Under the pieces are notes generated by a model. That model was not told the DNA's origin and made no database searches. It saw nothing but the letters and a program-made list of their open reading frames with translations. DNA of 48,480 nt from an uncultured Bacilli bacterium (GTDB taxonomy: Bacteria > Bacillota_I > Bacilli_A > RF39 > UBA660): contig CANRAT010000001.1 of NCBI GenBank assembly GCA_947628685.1, positions 1-48,480 of the forward strand, given 5' to 3'. Made by a program: the position numbers and the translations under genes. Below, piece by piece: positions 33,427 through 40,853 of this stretch (positions within the stretch are counted from its first letter, which is position 1; the number at the start of each line of letters is the position of its first letter).

Positions 33427-34605
33427 CTATTCGAAAATTATTTCATTTTCTAATTTAGTAGTGTTATTATCACCAGTTAAATTAAAATTATTTTGTACAT
33501 TTTCTTGTTTAATAACATCTTGTTGTTCTTGATCTTCTTGTGCATTATATTCCTCTTTAATAAATCCTGTTGGAAGCGTCACTCCTTGAGTTTCCAAATA
33601 TTCTATCAAATATTTAGATGGATTTTTTCTATAAACCTTACCGTCTGGTGTCTTTTTATAAAGAGTATTATATTTTGCATCATTATCTTCTGTGACGTAG
33701 AATTCAGTAACTTCGGCAATCTCTCTTACAAAATTTTTAGTTACTTTATCTTGATAACCTCTTATATAGACTCCAAGTTGAATATATCTATAAATTGATT
33801 TTAAAAATTGCTCTATATCCTGATTAGTCTCAAGAAGACTATACATACGGTTTGGTATAGATGCTGCTTTATCAGCATGTATTGTAGACAAGATATAATG
33901 TCCTGATGAAATAGAGTTTCTAACTGCCATTACAGCTTCCGCGCTACGCACCTCGGACAAAAGTATCCATTTTGGATTCTGTCTCATACAAGTAACCAAA
34001 ACATCAGAATAACTGGCTATGTTATTTGTTTTCATAGCGACTATATCTCTATTTGGATATATCCTATCCAAGTGAAGTTCAAGTGTATCCTCAATTGTTA
34101 TCAATTTTTCGTTTTCATATGTATTTGCAGCCAAGAACTTAACGAACTCTGTTTTACCTGAGCCTGTCTCACCACAAACAATTATATTGCAATGTCCATG
34201 AACGCAAGTTATCAAAAAATCTAATATATCTTCAGTTATATATTTTTCTTTTAATATCTTATTTCTTTCCAAACGAATTTTAGCAGGTGTTTTACGAATA
34301 ACACATGCAATTCCGTTTCTAGCTATAGAATCGTGTACGAAATTCATACGCAATTCTGCACTTTCGCTATCTAGAAATGGATGGGCAGCATTAAAACTTT
34401 TCCCCATAACATTCGAACATTGAAAAGCCAATTTTTCCATAAAAGCATTATTAATTGCAGGATTTTCTATTCTAAAAATACCTTTTGATAATGTTTTTAA
34501 CCAAACTTGTCCATTATTACTATATGAAATATCGGTAATATCATCGTTATCTAAATATTCTTTTAGTGGACCAAAGTCCATTCCTTCGAATATATTATCA
34601 CTCAT
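33427..34605 (-). CDS. cpaF: Tad pilus secretion ATPase CpaF/TadA
   Basis: This hexameric ATPase drives Tad pilus assembly from the cytoplasm. In 392 residues I see an N-terminal domain (ITDISYSNNGQVWLKT, 23-38), Walker A CGETGSGKTEF (144-154), ITIEDTLELHL near 170, Walker B region WILLSEVRSAEA near 215 and the His-box STIHADKA near 240. The Asp-rich start and the charged 60-residue tail (EEYNAQEDQEQQ) are species-specific. It lies one base after cpaB (TAATATG), so expression is coupled. Confidence 0.95.
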   Translation of the reverse strand: MSDNIFEGMDFGPLKEYLDNDDITDISYSNNGQVWLKTLSKGIFRIENPAINNAFMEKLAFQCSNVMGKSFNAAHPFLDSESAELRMNFVHDSIARNGIACVIRKTPAKIRLERNKILKEKYITEDILDFLITCVHGHCNIIVCGETGSGKTEFVKFLAANTYENEKLITIEDTLELHLDRIYPNRDIVAMKTNNIASYSDVLVTCMRQNPKWILLSEVRSAEAVMAVRNSISSGHYILSTIHADKAASIPNRMYSLLETNQDIEQFLKSIYRYIQLGVYIRGYQDKVTKNFVREIAEVTEFYVTEDNDAKYNTLYKKTPDGKVYRKNPSKYLIEYLETQGVTLPTGFIKEEYNAQEDQEQQDVIKQENVQNNFNLTGDNNTTKLENEIIFE

Positions 34606-34606
34606 A

Positions 34607-35416
34607 TTACTCCACAGGTTGTTCTACATTTTCATCAGTAATAACGTCTTCCTCGATTGTAATAGATTGTGCATCTATATAATCTCTTAAAGTAGCACTT
34701 GTAACAATTACATAATTCTCTGTTGGCACTGTAGATCCTCTTGGAGCTAAAACAAGTTCAAGATTTAAATATTCTGCTTTTTTAAGTAACATATACATAT
34801 CTTGGTTTACTGCAAATCCTATTTTAGAAGGAGTTCCTATATTTAAAGAATCTTCAAATACATTCTTACCATTTCCATCATGTACAACTAATACTTTAAC
34901 ATTTTTCATAAGTTTACCAAATATTATTGTACCATTTTCATCTGTCGCTTTCATATATATATCTATATAAGAATTTGGTAAAACTGAATTACCTAATGTA
35001 CTAGTTATATTAACGCTCATATAAAATCCAAGTTCTCCTGATGCTCTATCTAGTTGTTCAATCCAGTTTCCTGGTATATTAGCGCCCTCTGCAAGCCATT
35101 CACTATAAAACATACTTCCTTCTGGAATTGTTACATTGTAATTTGTGTATTTATCAATTATCTGATTTGAATATCTAATCGCATTTTCACTTACCATGCT
35201 ACTTGCGACTTGTTGATAGACAATATCGTCTGCAGTTATTCTAGTTTGTGGATTTATTTTTCTTGAAGCAACCGGCATACTTACTGGATTAGTTTTTTGT
35301 TTTATACTTCCACTATATCCAAAATAAAGTACGACTAGTATAACAATTACAAGTAATATTGTAACAACATTTTTATTAGTAATAAATCTTTTAAACCCTA
35401 TCAATATATTATTCAT
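34607..35416 (-). CDS. cpaB: CpaB/RcpC-like Tad pilus protein with SAF domain
   Basis: CpaB/RcpC is an envelope component of Tad systems with a SAF domain. The 269-residue protein has one membrane segment (about 17-35), a SAF-like region (PVASRKINPQTRITADDI, about 48-65, and YNVTIPEGSMFYSEWL, about 93-108) and a beta-rich C-terminal domain (YIDIYMKATDE, KVLVVHDGNGK, NLELVLAPRGS). The Glu/Asp-rich end is not conserved in the family. It is between the TadE-like gene with a TTG start and cpaF. Confidence 0.85.
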   Translation of the reverse strand: MNNILIGFKRFITNKNVVTILLVIVILVVLYFGYSGSIKQKTNPVSMPVASRKINPQTRITADDIVYQQVASSMVSENAIRYSNQIIDKYTNYNVTIPEGSMFYSEWLAEGANIPGNWIEQLDRASGELGFYMSVNITSTLGNSVLPNSYIDIYMKATDENGTIIFGKLMKNVKVLVVHDGNGKNVFEDSLNIGTPSKIGFAVNQDMYMLLKKAEYLNLELVLAPRGSTVPTENYVIVTSATLRDYIDAQSITIEEDVITDENVEQPVE

Positions 35417-35431
35417 CTTTTTATTCTCCTC

Positions 35432-35848
35432 TCAATATGTAGTTTCTATTATCTCATCGATATTATTTACAATATCAAATTCAAAAGTATCATTTTCCTT
35501 ATTAGGTAACAAGAAATTTTGAGATTTTACACTAGATACTCTCATGCTTACCTTAGGTGGAACCTCATTTACATCATATATTTCAATTACATATGTATTA
35601 GATAAATCGGCATTTTCAGAAAATCTTCTAATAAAGTTTTCAACAAACTTTTCTTCCTCAATCCTTATTGTACTATCTTTTCTATATGCTGCTAAATCTA
35701 AAGAATCCTCCATGGCAGCTTCAACAGTTTCTCTTAATAAATTAAAATTGTGTTGATCCGTTCTTGTCACAGTTGCAAAGAACCAAATAATTCCAATGGC
35801 AAATAGTCCAAGTGCCATTATCGCATATCCCCACATTGACTCTTTCAA
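35432..35848 (-). CDS. TadE-like pilin starting with TTG
   Basis: The 138-residue protein has a short start (MKESMWGYAIM), a membrane helix (about 7-28) and an external domain rich in helices then strands (STIRIEEEKFVENFIRRF, YVIEIYDVNEVPPKVSMRV). The start codon is TTG at 35848-35846: AGGTGATAAT ends next to it, while the upstream in-frame GTG lies inside the ribosome site. With this start the N-terminus matches the M-[KR]-E-[SA] start of the other pilins here. It has no Cys, unlike the other TadE-like proteins. First gene of the tad assembly operon. Confidence 0.75.
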   Translation of the reverse strand: MKESMWGYAIMALGLFAIGIIWFFATVTRTDQHNFNLLRETVEAAMEDSLDLAAYRKDSTIRIEEEKFVENFIRRFSENADLSNTYVIEIYDVNEVPPKVSMRVSSVKSQNFLLPNKENDTFEFDIVNNIDEIIETTY

Positions 35849-35881
35849 ATTATCACCTACCACCTTCTATTTTATAAATTT

Positions 35882-35910
35882 ATTTTATCACATATTAATA
35901 TTTTAAACAA
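35882..35910 (-). promoter_or_regulatory. Candidate promoter of the tad assembly operon
   Basis: On the minus strand: TTGTTT (35910-35905), a 17-bp spacer, TAAAAT (35887-35882) with TG as an extended -10. It is weaker than the pilin promoters. Confidence 0.45.
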
Positions 35911-35996
35911 TAGTTTTTTTATTTTTTTCACTAAATTTATATGAATAGTCACATTTAACTGATATTGTATGTTTATAATTTACACTTTTTTTACAA

Positions 35997-36659
35997 TCAT
36001 AATTTAAAACTATTTCGTTTATTGCTTACATACATAATTAATCCACATATAGCAATAATAGCTATTAAAAATATATAATAATATTTAGTATAAATTTTTG
36101 TTAATAAATCAATAAATCCAGTTTCATATTCTATTTCATTTTTAGTCTCATCTTTTTTATTTAAGCTACTTTTATATTGTAAAACTAAAGTTTTAAATCT
36201 ATCATATGTATAACTGTTATCAATCCACTTTTGGCATAGACCATAACCTCTTATATCATCACAAATAGGGTCGTTAAAATATTGATTATATACAGGAAAT
36301 TTATAATATTTTGAACCTATTGATAAACCATTGCAATCACTTAAATTAGAATAAAACTTATATGTTCCCGAATTAATACTATAATTTCTTATTACAAGTT
36401 CCCCATTATTTGTATCACTAAAATAATAATAAGTATTTAATCCAGAATCATATAAATATATATCATCAGTTAAATTATTAATAGTAACATCAAAATAAAT
36501 TTCTCCATTTGTTTCATGATAATCATAGGAAATATTTATATTGCTTACAATAGATTTAAGTCTAGATATTTGTGAATATTCACATCCACCATAGGTTAGT
36601 GCTTTTGCATAAGATAACCCTAGAAAGAACATAATTACTACTATAATTATTTTTTTCAT
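35997..36659 (-). CDS. Secreted protein with C-terminal membrane anchor, unknown function
   Basis: The 220-residue protein has a signal peptide (about 1-20, ending AKA), an external domain of about 150 residues with six Cys and many Tyr (YGGCEY, LSDCNG, PICDDI, LCQKW), and a C-terminal membrane helix (about 190-210) with a basic tail. I do not recognise the domain. I chose ATG 36659, which follows AGGTGG. It begins inside the 3' region of the larger upstream gene's intergenic boundary (7 bp gap) and ends the adhesin 1 unit. Confidence 0.68.
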   Translation of the reverse strand: MKKIIIVVIMFFLGLSYAKALTYGGCEYSQISRLKSIVSNINISYDYHETNGEIYFDVTINNLTDDIYLYDSGLNTYYYFSDTNNGELVIRNYSINSGTYKFYSNLSDCNGLSIGSKYYKFPVYNQYFNDPICDDIRGYGLCQKWIDNSYTYDRFKTLVLQYKSSLNKKDETKNEIEYETGFIDLLTKIYTKYYYIFLIAIIAICGLIMYVSNKRNSFKL

Positions 36660-36666
36660 ATTCCAC

Positions 36667-38241
36667 CTACTTGAGTATATATTCATAATGAGAATTTCTT
36701 AAATTGAAAATAATTTTAATTTCATCGGCACTCTTAATATCAGAAATAACTCCTATATATGCAGTATTTGCTTCACTTGACTTTTTACTTTTAATTTGTT
36801 CAAAATTACTTTCTTGATTATACCACTTATCCCCTATTTTATATGATATATATCCAAAACTACTTAAAAAATCGTAAAATGTTTTTGAATCTATATAACT
36901 ATTGTTTGAATATTCTACATTTAATTTTAATATATATTTATCAAATGTAGTATTTATAGTTGGTTTTAAATATTCTATAGAATTTATGCAATCATTATCT
37001 GACATACAATAGTTATAAGAAATTAAAAACTTATCACTTACCTCAAAACTATTAATTTTAAACTTAATATCTCCTAAAACTTCTTCAAATGACATTAATT
37101 CACCCACATTAACTGATATAGAATTATTAGAAATTTCTAGTTGTGATGGTTTTAAATTTATATCTATTTTATAATCAAGTCCATTATATATTAATTTCAT
37201 TTTACTATTTGTAAATTTATTAGGGACTTCAAAAACTAATAAATAATTTTGCAATTCTTTATCTAATATGTCTTCTTTGTACGTTTTTCCCAAATCTATT
37301 AGACTGTTTTCATAGTTAGATACAGGTTTGAATTTTATCCCACCAATATTTAAAGTAAAATTATTTAAATAAAGAAATTTATTTTCTATCGAAGAATTTA
37401 AAGACAAATTAACAGCTACCAAAGAAGTATCATTAGTTGAAAGATTAAGGCCTTCATAATTTTCTTTAACTACTTTGGTTGAATTAACTTGTATACCGTA
37501 ATTGCTAACATAGTAAAGCTGTCTTTCAACTTTTTTATCACTATTTCTTTTTAAGACAACAATGGCACTAGTAAGCGCTATCAAAGCGCAAAATGAAAGT
37601 ATACATACATTTATAATAAATCTATTTTCTACATAAGCATATTTTAAATTTCTAAATTTTTCTTTTCTTTTTCTTTTTAATTCGTCAAAATCAACATTTA
37701 CATTTACTTCTATTTCTTCTCTATCACTTTCAGATATTTCAATATTTGAAAGATCAGAATCAAAATCAAATTTTTTAAAATTAATACTCATTCCACGTGC
37801 GATAAAAACAGTTATCATCACGCTTTGTATAATAACACTTATAAGTACTAAATCGTGTATCAATTTAACAGAACTAACAGATAGAATTTCTTCTTCCATA
37901 AGTTTTAAAAAATTTGCTGTATATACATTTATTATTAATACAACTATAAATGAAAAAATACATATAAAATAAAAAGTAACAGGCTTATGTTTCTTAAACA
38001 TTATACCTAGTATTATCATAACTATAACTAATACAACTATTGGTACTACATAAAATAAACTATTAATATATGTACTTTTTATTTCAGTTCCAACCACACT
38101 AGTAGTATTGTGTAGATAATTATTTAAAAAATTTAGTATTTTATTATTTGTAATTATTGAATAAAAAATTATTAGTGAAATAAGCAAATGGAGAGGCTTA
38201 AACACTTTTATAAAAAACGCATAAGGTTTTTTTAATATCAT
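36667..38241 (-). CDS. Polytopic membrane protein with large external C-terminal domain, unknown function
   Basis: In this 524-residue protein, residues 1-155 hold about four membrane segments. A charged cytoplasmic linker (about 160-205, rich in E and D with a KRKRKEK cluster) is followed by another membrane segment (about 207-230), and then about 295 external residues. The external part shows repeated beta-type patterns (NKFLYLNNFTLNIGGIKF, NYLLVFEVPNKF, FKINSFEVSDKFLISY) but no named domain. It lies 19 bp after adhesin 1 with AAGGAGAGGAT before the ATG, so it is probably made with it and may act in adhesin export or display. Confidence 0.6.
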   Translation of the reverse strand: MILKKPYAFFIKVFKPLHLLISLIIFYSIITNNKILNFLNNYLHNTTSVVGTEIKSTYINSLFYVVPIVVLVIVMIILGIMFKKHKPVTFYFICIFSFIVVLIINVYTANFLKLMEEEILSVSSVKLIHDLVLISVIIQSVMITVFIARGMSINFKKFDFDSDLSNIEISESDREEIEVNVNVDFDELKRKRKEKFRNLKYAYVENRFIINVCILSFCALIALTSAIVVLKRNSDKKVERQLYYVSNYGIQVNSTKVVKENYEGLNLSTNDTSLVAVNLSLNSSIENKFLYLNNFTLNIGGIKFKPVSNYENSLIDLGKTYKEDILDKELQNYLLVFEVPNKFTNSKMKLIYNGLDYKIDINLKPSQLEISNNSISVNVGELMSFEEVLGDIKFKINSFEVSDKFLISYNYCMSDNDCINSIEYLKPTINTTFDKYILKLNVEYSNNSYIDSKTFYDFLSSFGYISYKIGDKWYNQESNFEQIKSKKSSEANTAYIGVISDIKSADEIKIIFNLRNSHYEYILK

Positions 38242-38260
38242 TGTCTATCCTCTCCTTTTT

Positions 38261-40747
38261 TTAACGTTTACTACTATTATTTACTGTTACTACATTTCTT
38301 GAAATTAAAGTAGTTAAATAATTGCTTGTACAAATCTTTCCTTCACTATCACATGTCATATTAAAGTCATCGTATGTTGTTCCTGAATTATAATTCCTAA
38401 TTTCTTGAATTGTTTGTGGTGTGAGAGTTATTACATATTTTGGCTCTACTTTTGCATTTGTTTTAGGTATTATCCCATACCTATTTGGTGTATTTTGCAT
38501 TATTGTCTCTGAATATAAATCTTTACCCGTTGATATATATTCATTCATTAATGTTAAATCTGATGCATCAATATTTCCATCTCTATTGATATCGTATTTG
38601 TCTTCTAAAGTATCTATTCTTTCCATTACTATATTGTAATCGCTTGCATCAAATTTACCATCACCATTAATGTCTAGACTATCCATTGTCCAGTTTGTTC
38701 CTGCTTTTCTGGTATTACCACTCTTTCCTGGAAATGAATCTTCTACATCTACACTCCTATATTTTAAATTTAATTCATTATTTAGTATCTCATTAAATAT
38801 ATCATATGTACAAGATGTATTATCGTTTGCTATTGTATTACCTATTGGATCACTTATCCTAAATGGAATTGTTTTTCTAATTGTTGTTGTCTCTGAATCT
38901 AATTTGGTAACATATCCATATCCTAAAAATCTGCAATTGAAACATTGCGTAAATGATGTTTCTCCTGTTCCAATTTTAGAATATACTGAAGGTAGGTTAT
39001 ATAATTTCTTATATGTATATGTAAAAACTGAATATCCACTTCCAGAATATGAATTTGATGTAGTATCTAATAATTCATTTGTTAATTCATTATCATTTAA
39101 TGAAACACTTCCTACATACTTTGAATAATCTTTATTATCTGTAAAATTGTTTGGTGTTCCAAATACGTAACACGTTCTTGTTACCGTTCCTTCTCCTATT
39201 TTAGGTTCTTTTAAGTTTAATAACATTTGACCTGATTTTATCTTTCCAAAATAATGATTATTTGTTATACCTAATACATTTGAAAAATTAAATGTATGTC
39301 CACAAAATGCAGTATAATTATTATTTAAAGTAATTTCTTCTTCAAATCCTGATAAATTATTTTCATTAAAATTACTAATACTAATATCTGCATACATACA
39401 ACCATATTTTTTATTGTAATTTGGTGTCGCATTATTTGTACAAGTTGGATTTGAGAAATCTAAAAGCCCTTTCTTTTTATATTTGTTATATAAAGTTACT
39501 AATTGATTTCTTGTAGGATTAGAACCTAATGATTCTAACTCGCTTTGACAACTTTTTTTATTTGTTACAGTTATACTCTTATCCGAATTGATTAATACTC
39601 TCATAGTTCTTCCACTCATACTTATACAGCCAACACAACTTCCTGCTTCATATCCACTAGGTAATGTTTCTGTTAAAGCATAAGTAATTGTACTTGCTGG
39701 TATACCTGTTATCTCACAAACACCATTAATATTTGTAGTACAAGTCATAGGAGAAATGCCGTTACCACTTAATGTGAATTTAACGCCACTAATAGGACTA
39801 TTTGTTGTACTATCTTTTTTTGTTATTTTTAAAGTATATTTTGTAGGAGTTGGATTATCTCCTGGATCTCCTGGATCGGGTGGATAATCAGGAAAAATAT
39901 CATCAATTATATATTTAAAATATCCGCATCCAGAGTAATCACTTGTTAATCTACCAGTTTGACCACTTCCAGAATTTTGAATAGGGCAAGAACTTTTGCC
40001 TGCTATTTGTAAGGCAGTTGACATTGAACCGTATATATACTGAAAATCTAATCCAGGTGTGCTAGTTGTTGTTGTTTTGCACAAATTGCCTTCAGGACCA
40101 GAATATGCAACATTAAGTCCCATTAAAGCAGTTGATGTTCCAAAATATTTCGCACCATCACAAAATACAAGCGTAACTGGCTCTATTATTATCAAATCAC
40201 CTGATTTAATATTATTAAAGTCATAACCTATAACGCTCAAAACGCCTCTTTGCTTATCTGCTAAATTATAATAAGAATTATCTCTTAAATAATTGTCTAA
40301 ATATGTACCACTACTAGCCGTATCTCTAGTCCAACTATTTCCAAGATTATTTCCATATAAGCAACCTTTAAATTTAACTGTCTGAGCGCTTGTACAACTT
40401 GCAGTAGAGCCTACATTTTTAATTTTGTCATAATCATATCCTGTTGTAGTACAAACCTTAACATCACTTAATTCTCCATAACAATCACCCTTTGAATTTG
40501 CTAGTGCGAAATACCCTTCATTAATTGTTGTTCCATTCCTAATAACTCTTACGCGAATATCATTTAAATAAGGTGATGGCCATTTTGTTGAACTTCCTGA
40601 AGCATCTCCACCAGTTTCTCCACCTGGTGACCCACCTGGAGTATTCTCATCATAAATATCAAACGCTATAGCTGTACTTGTACATATTAAAATGAGTGCA
40701 AACACAATGGATATAATTATTATACATTTTCCTATATTTTTTTTCAT
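38261..40747 (-). CDS. Secreted SpaA/CnaB-dockerin adhesin 1
   Basis: The 828-residue protein has a signal peptide (about 1-28), a head domain with many Cys (about 50-285), a Pro/Asp/Gly hinge (YPPDPGDPGDNPTP) and a SpaA/CnaB domain (about 303-395). The latter shows likely isopeptide residues: Lys in LKITKKD, Glu in ALTETLPSGYE, Asn in VTNKK. A Cys-rich region (about 395-680) follows, then two dockerin-like calcium loops (DINGDGKFDASD and DINRDGNIDASD) and a tail ending NNSSKR. There is no LPXTG motif and no C-terminal membrane helix, so anchoring is unexplained. The 3' 1.6 kb equals that of adhesin 2. GGATAGGAG precedes the ATG. Confidence 0.82.
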   Translation of the reverse strand: MKKNIGKCIIIISIVFALILICTSTAIAFDIYDENTPGGSPGGETGGDASGSSTKWPSPYLNDIRVRVIRNGTTINEGYFALANSKGDCYGELSDVKVCTTTGYDYDKIKNVGSTASCTSAQTVKFKGCLYGNNLGNSWTRDTASSGTYLDNYLRDNSYYNLADKQRGVLSVIGYDFNNIKSGDLIIIEPVTLVFCDGAKYFGTSTALMGLNVAYSGPEGNLCKTTTTSTPGLDFQYIYGSMSTALQIAGKSSCPIQNSGSGQTGRLTSDYSGCGYFKYIIDDIFPDYPPDPGDPGDNPTPTKYTLKITKKDSTTNSPISGVKFTLSGNGISPMTCTTNINGVCEITGIPASTITYALTETLPSGYEAGSCVGCISMSGRTMRVLINSDKSITVTNKKSCQSELESLGSNPTRNQLVTLYNKYKKKGLLDFSNPTCTNNATPNYNKKYGCMYADISISNFNENNLSGFEEEITLNNNYTAFCGHTFNFSNVLGITNNHYFGKIKSGQMLLNLKEPKIGEGTVTRTCYVFGTPNNFTDNKDYSKYVGSVSLNDNELTNELLDTTSNSYSGSGYSVFTYTYKKLYNLPSVYSKIGTGETSFTQCFNCRFLGYGYVTKLDSETTTIRKTIPFRISDPIGNTIANDNTSCTYDIFNEILNNELNLKYRSVDVEDSFPGKSGNTRKAGTNWTMDSLDINGDGKFDASDYNIVMERIDTLEDKYDINRDGNIDASDLTLMNEYISTGKDLYSETIMQNTPNRYGIIPKTNAKVEPKYVITLTPQTIQEIRNYNSGTTYDDFNMTCDSEGKICTSNYLTTLISRNVVTVNNSSKR
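38268..39885. repeat. 1.6-kb direct repeat, copy A (3' half of adhesin 1)
   Basis: It matches 40864-42481 at a constant offset of 2596 bases with no difference seen where I compared, including both strands' translations. It covers the SpaA domain to the C-terminus. Identity ends sharply at the Pro/Gly hinge and just before the stop codon. Confidence 0.93.
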
Positions 40748-40800
40748 ATGCGTTCTCCTATCCTATTTTGATTATACAACATTTTTTTTAAAATTAAAAG
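40748..40800 (-). promoter_or_regulatory. Adhesin 1 leader and candidate promoter
   Basis: The block from the start codon back through CTCCTATCCTATTTTGATTA recurs before adhesin 2. On the minus strand it carries TATAAT (40776-40771), an A-rich tract and the ribosome site GGATAGGAG. The -35 is weak. Confidence 0.5.
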
Positions 40801-40853
40801 TTTTTTTGTAAGTTATATTGAAAATAGTAAACAAAAAGTAAACGAAACTATTC

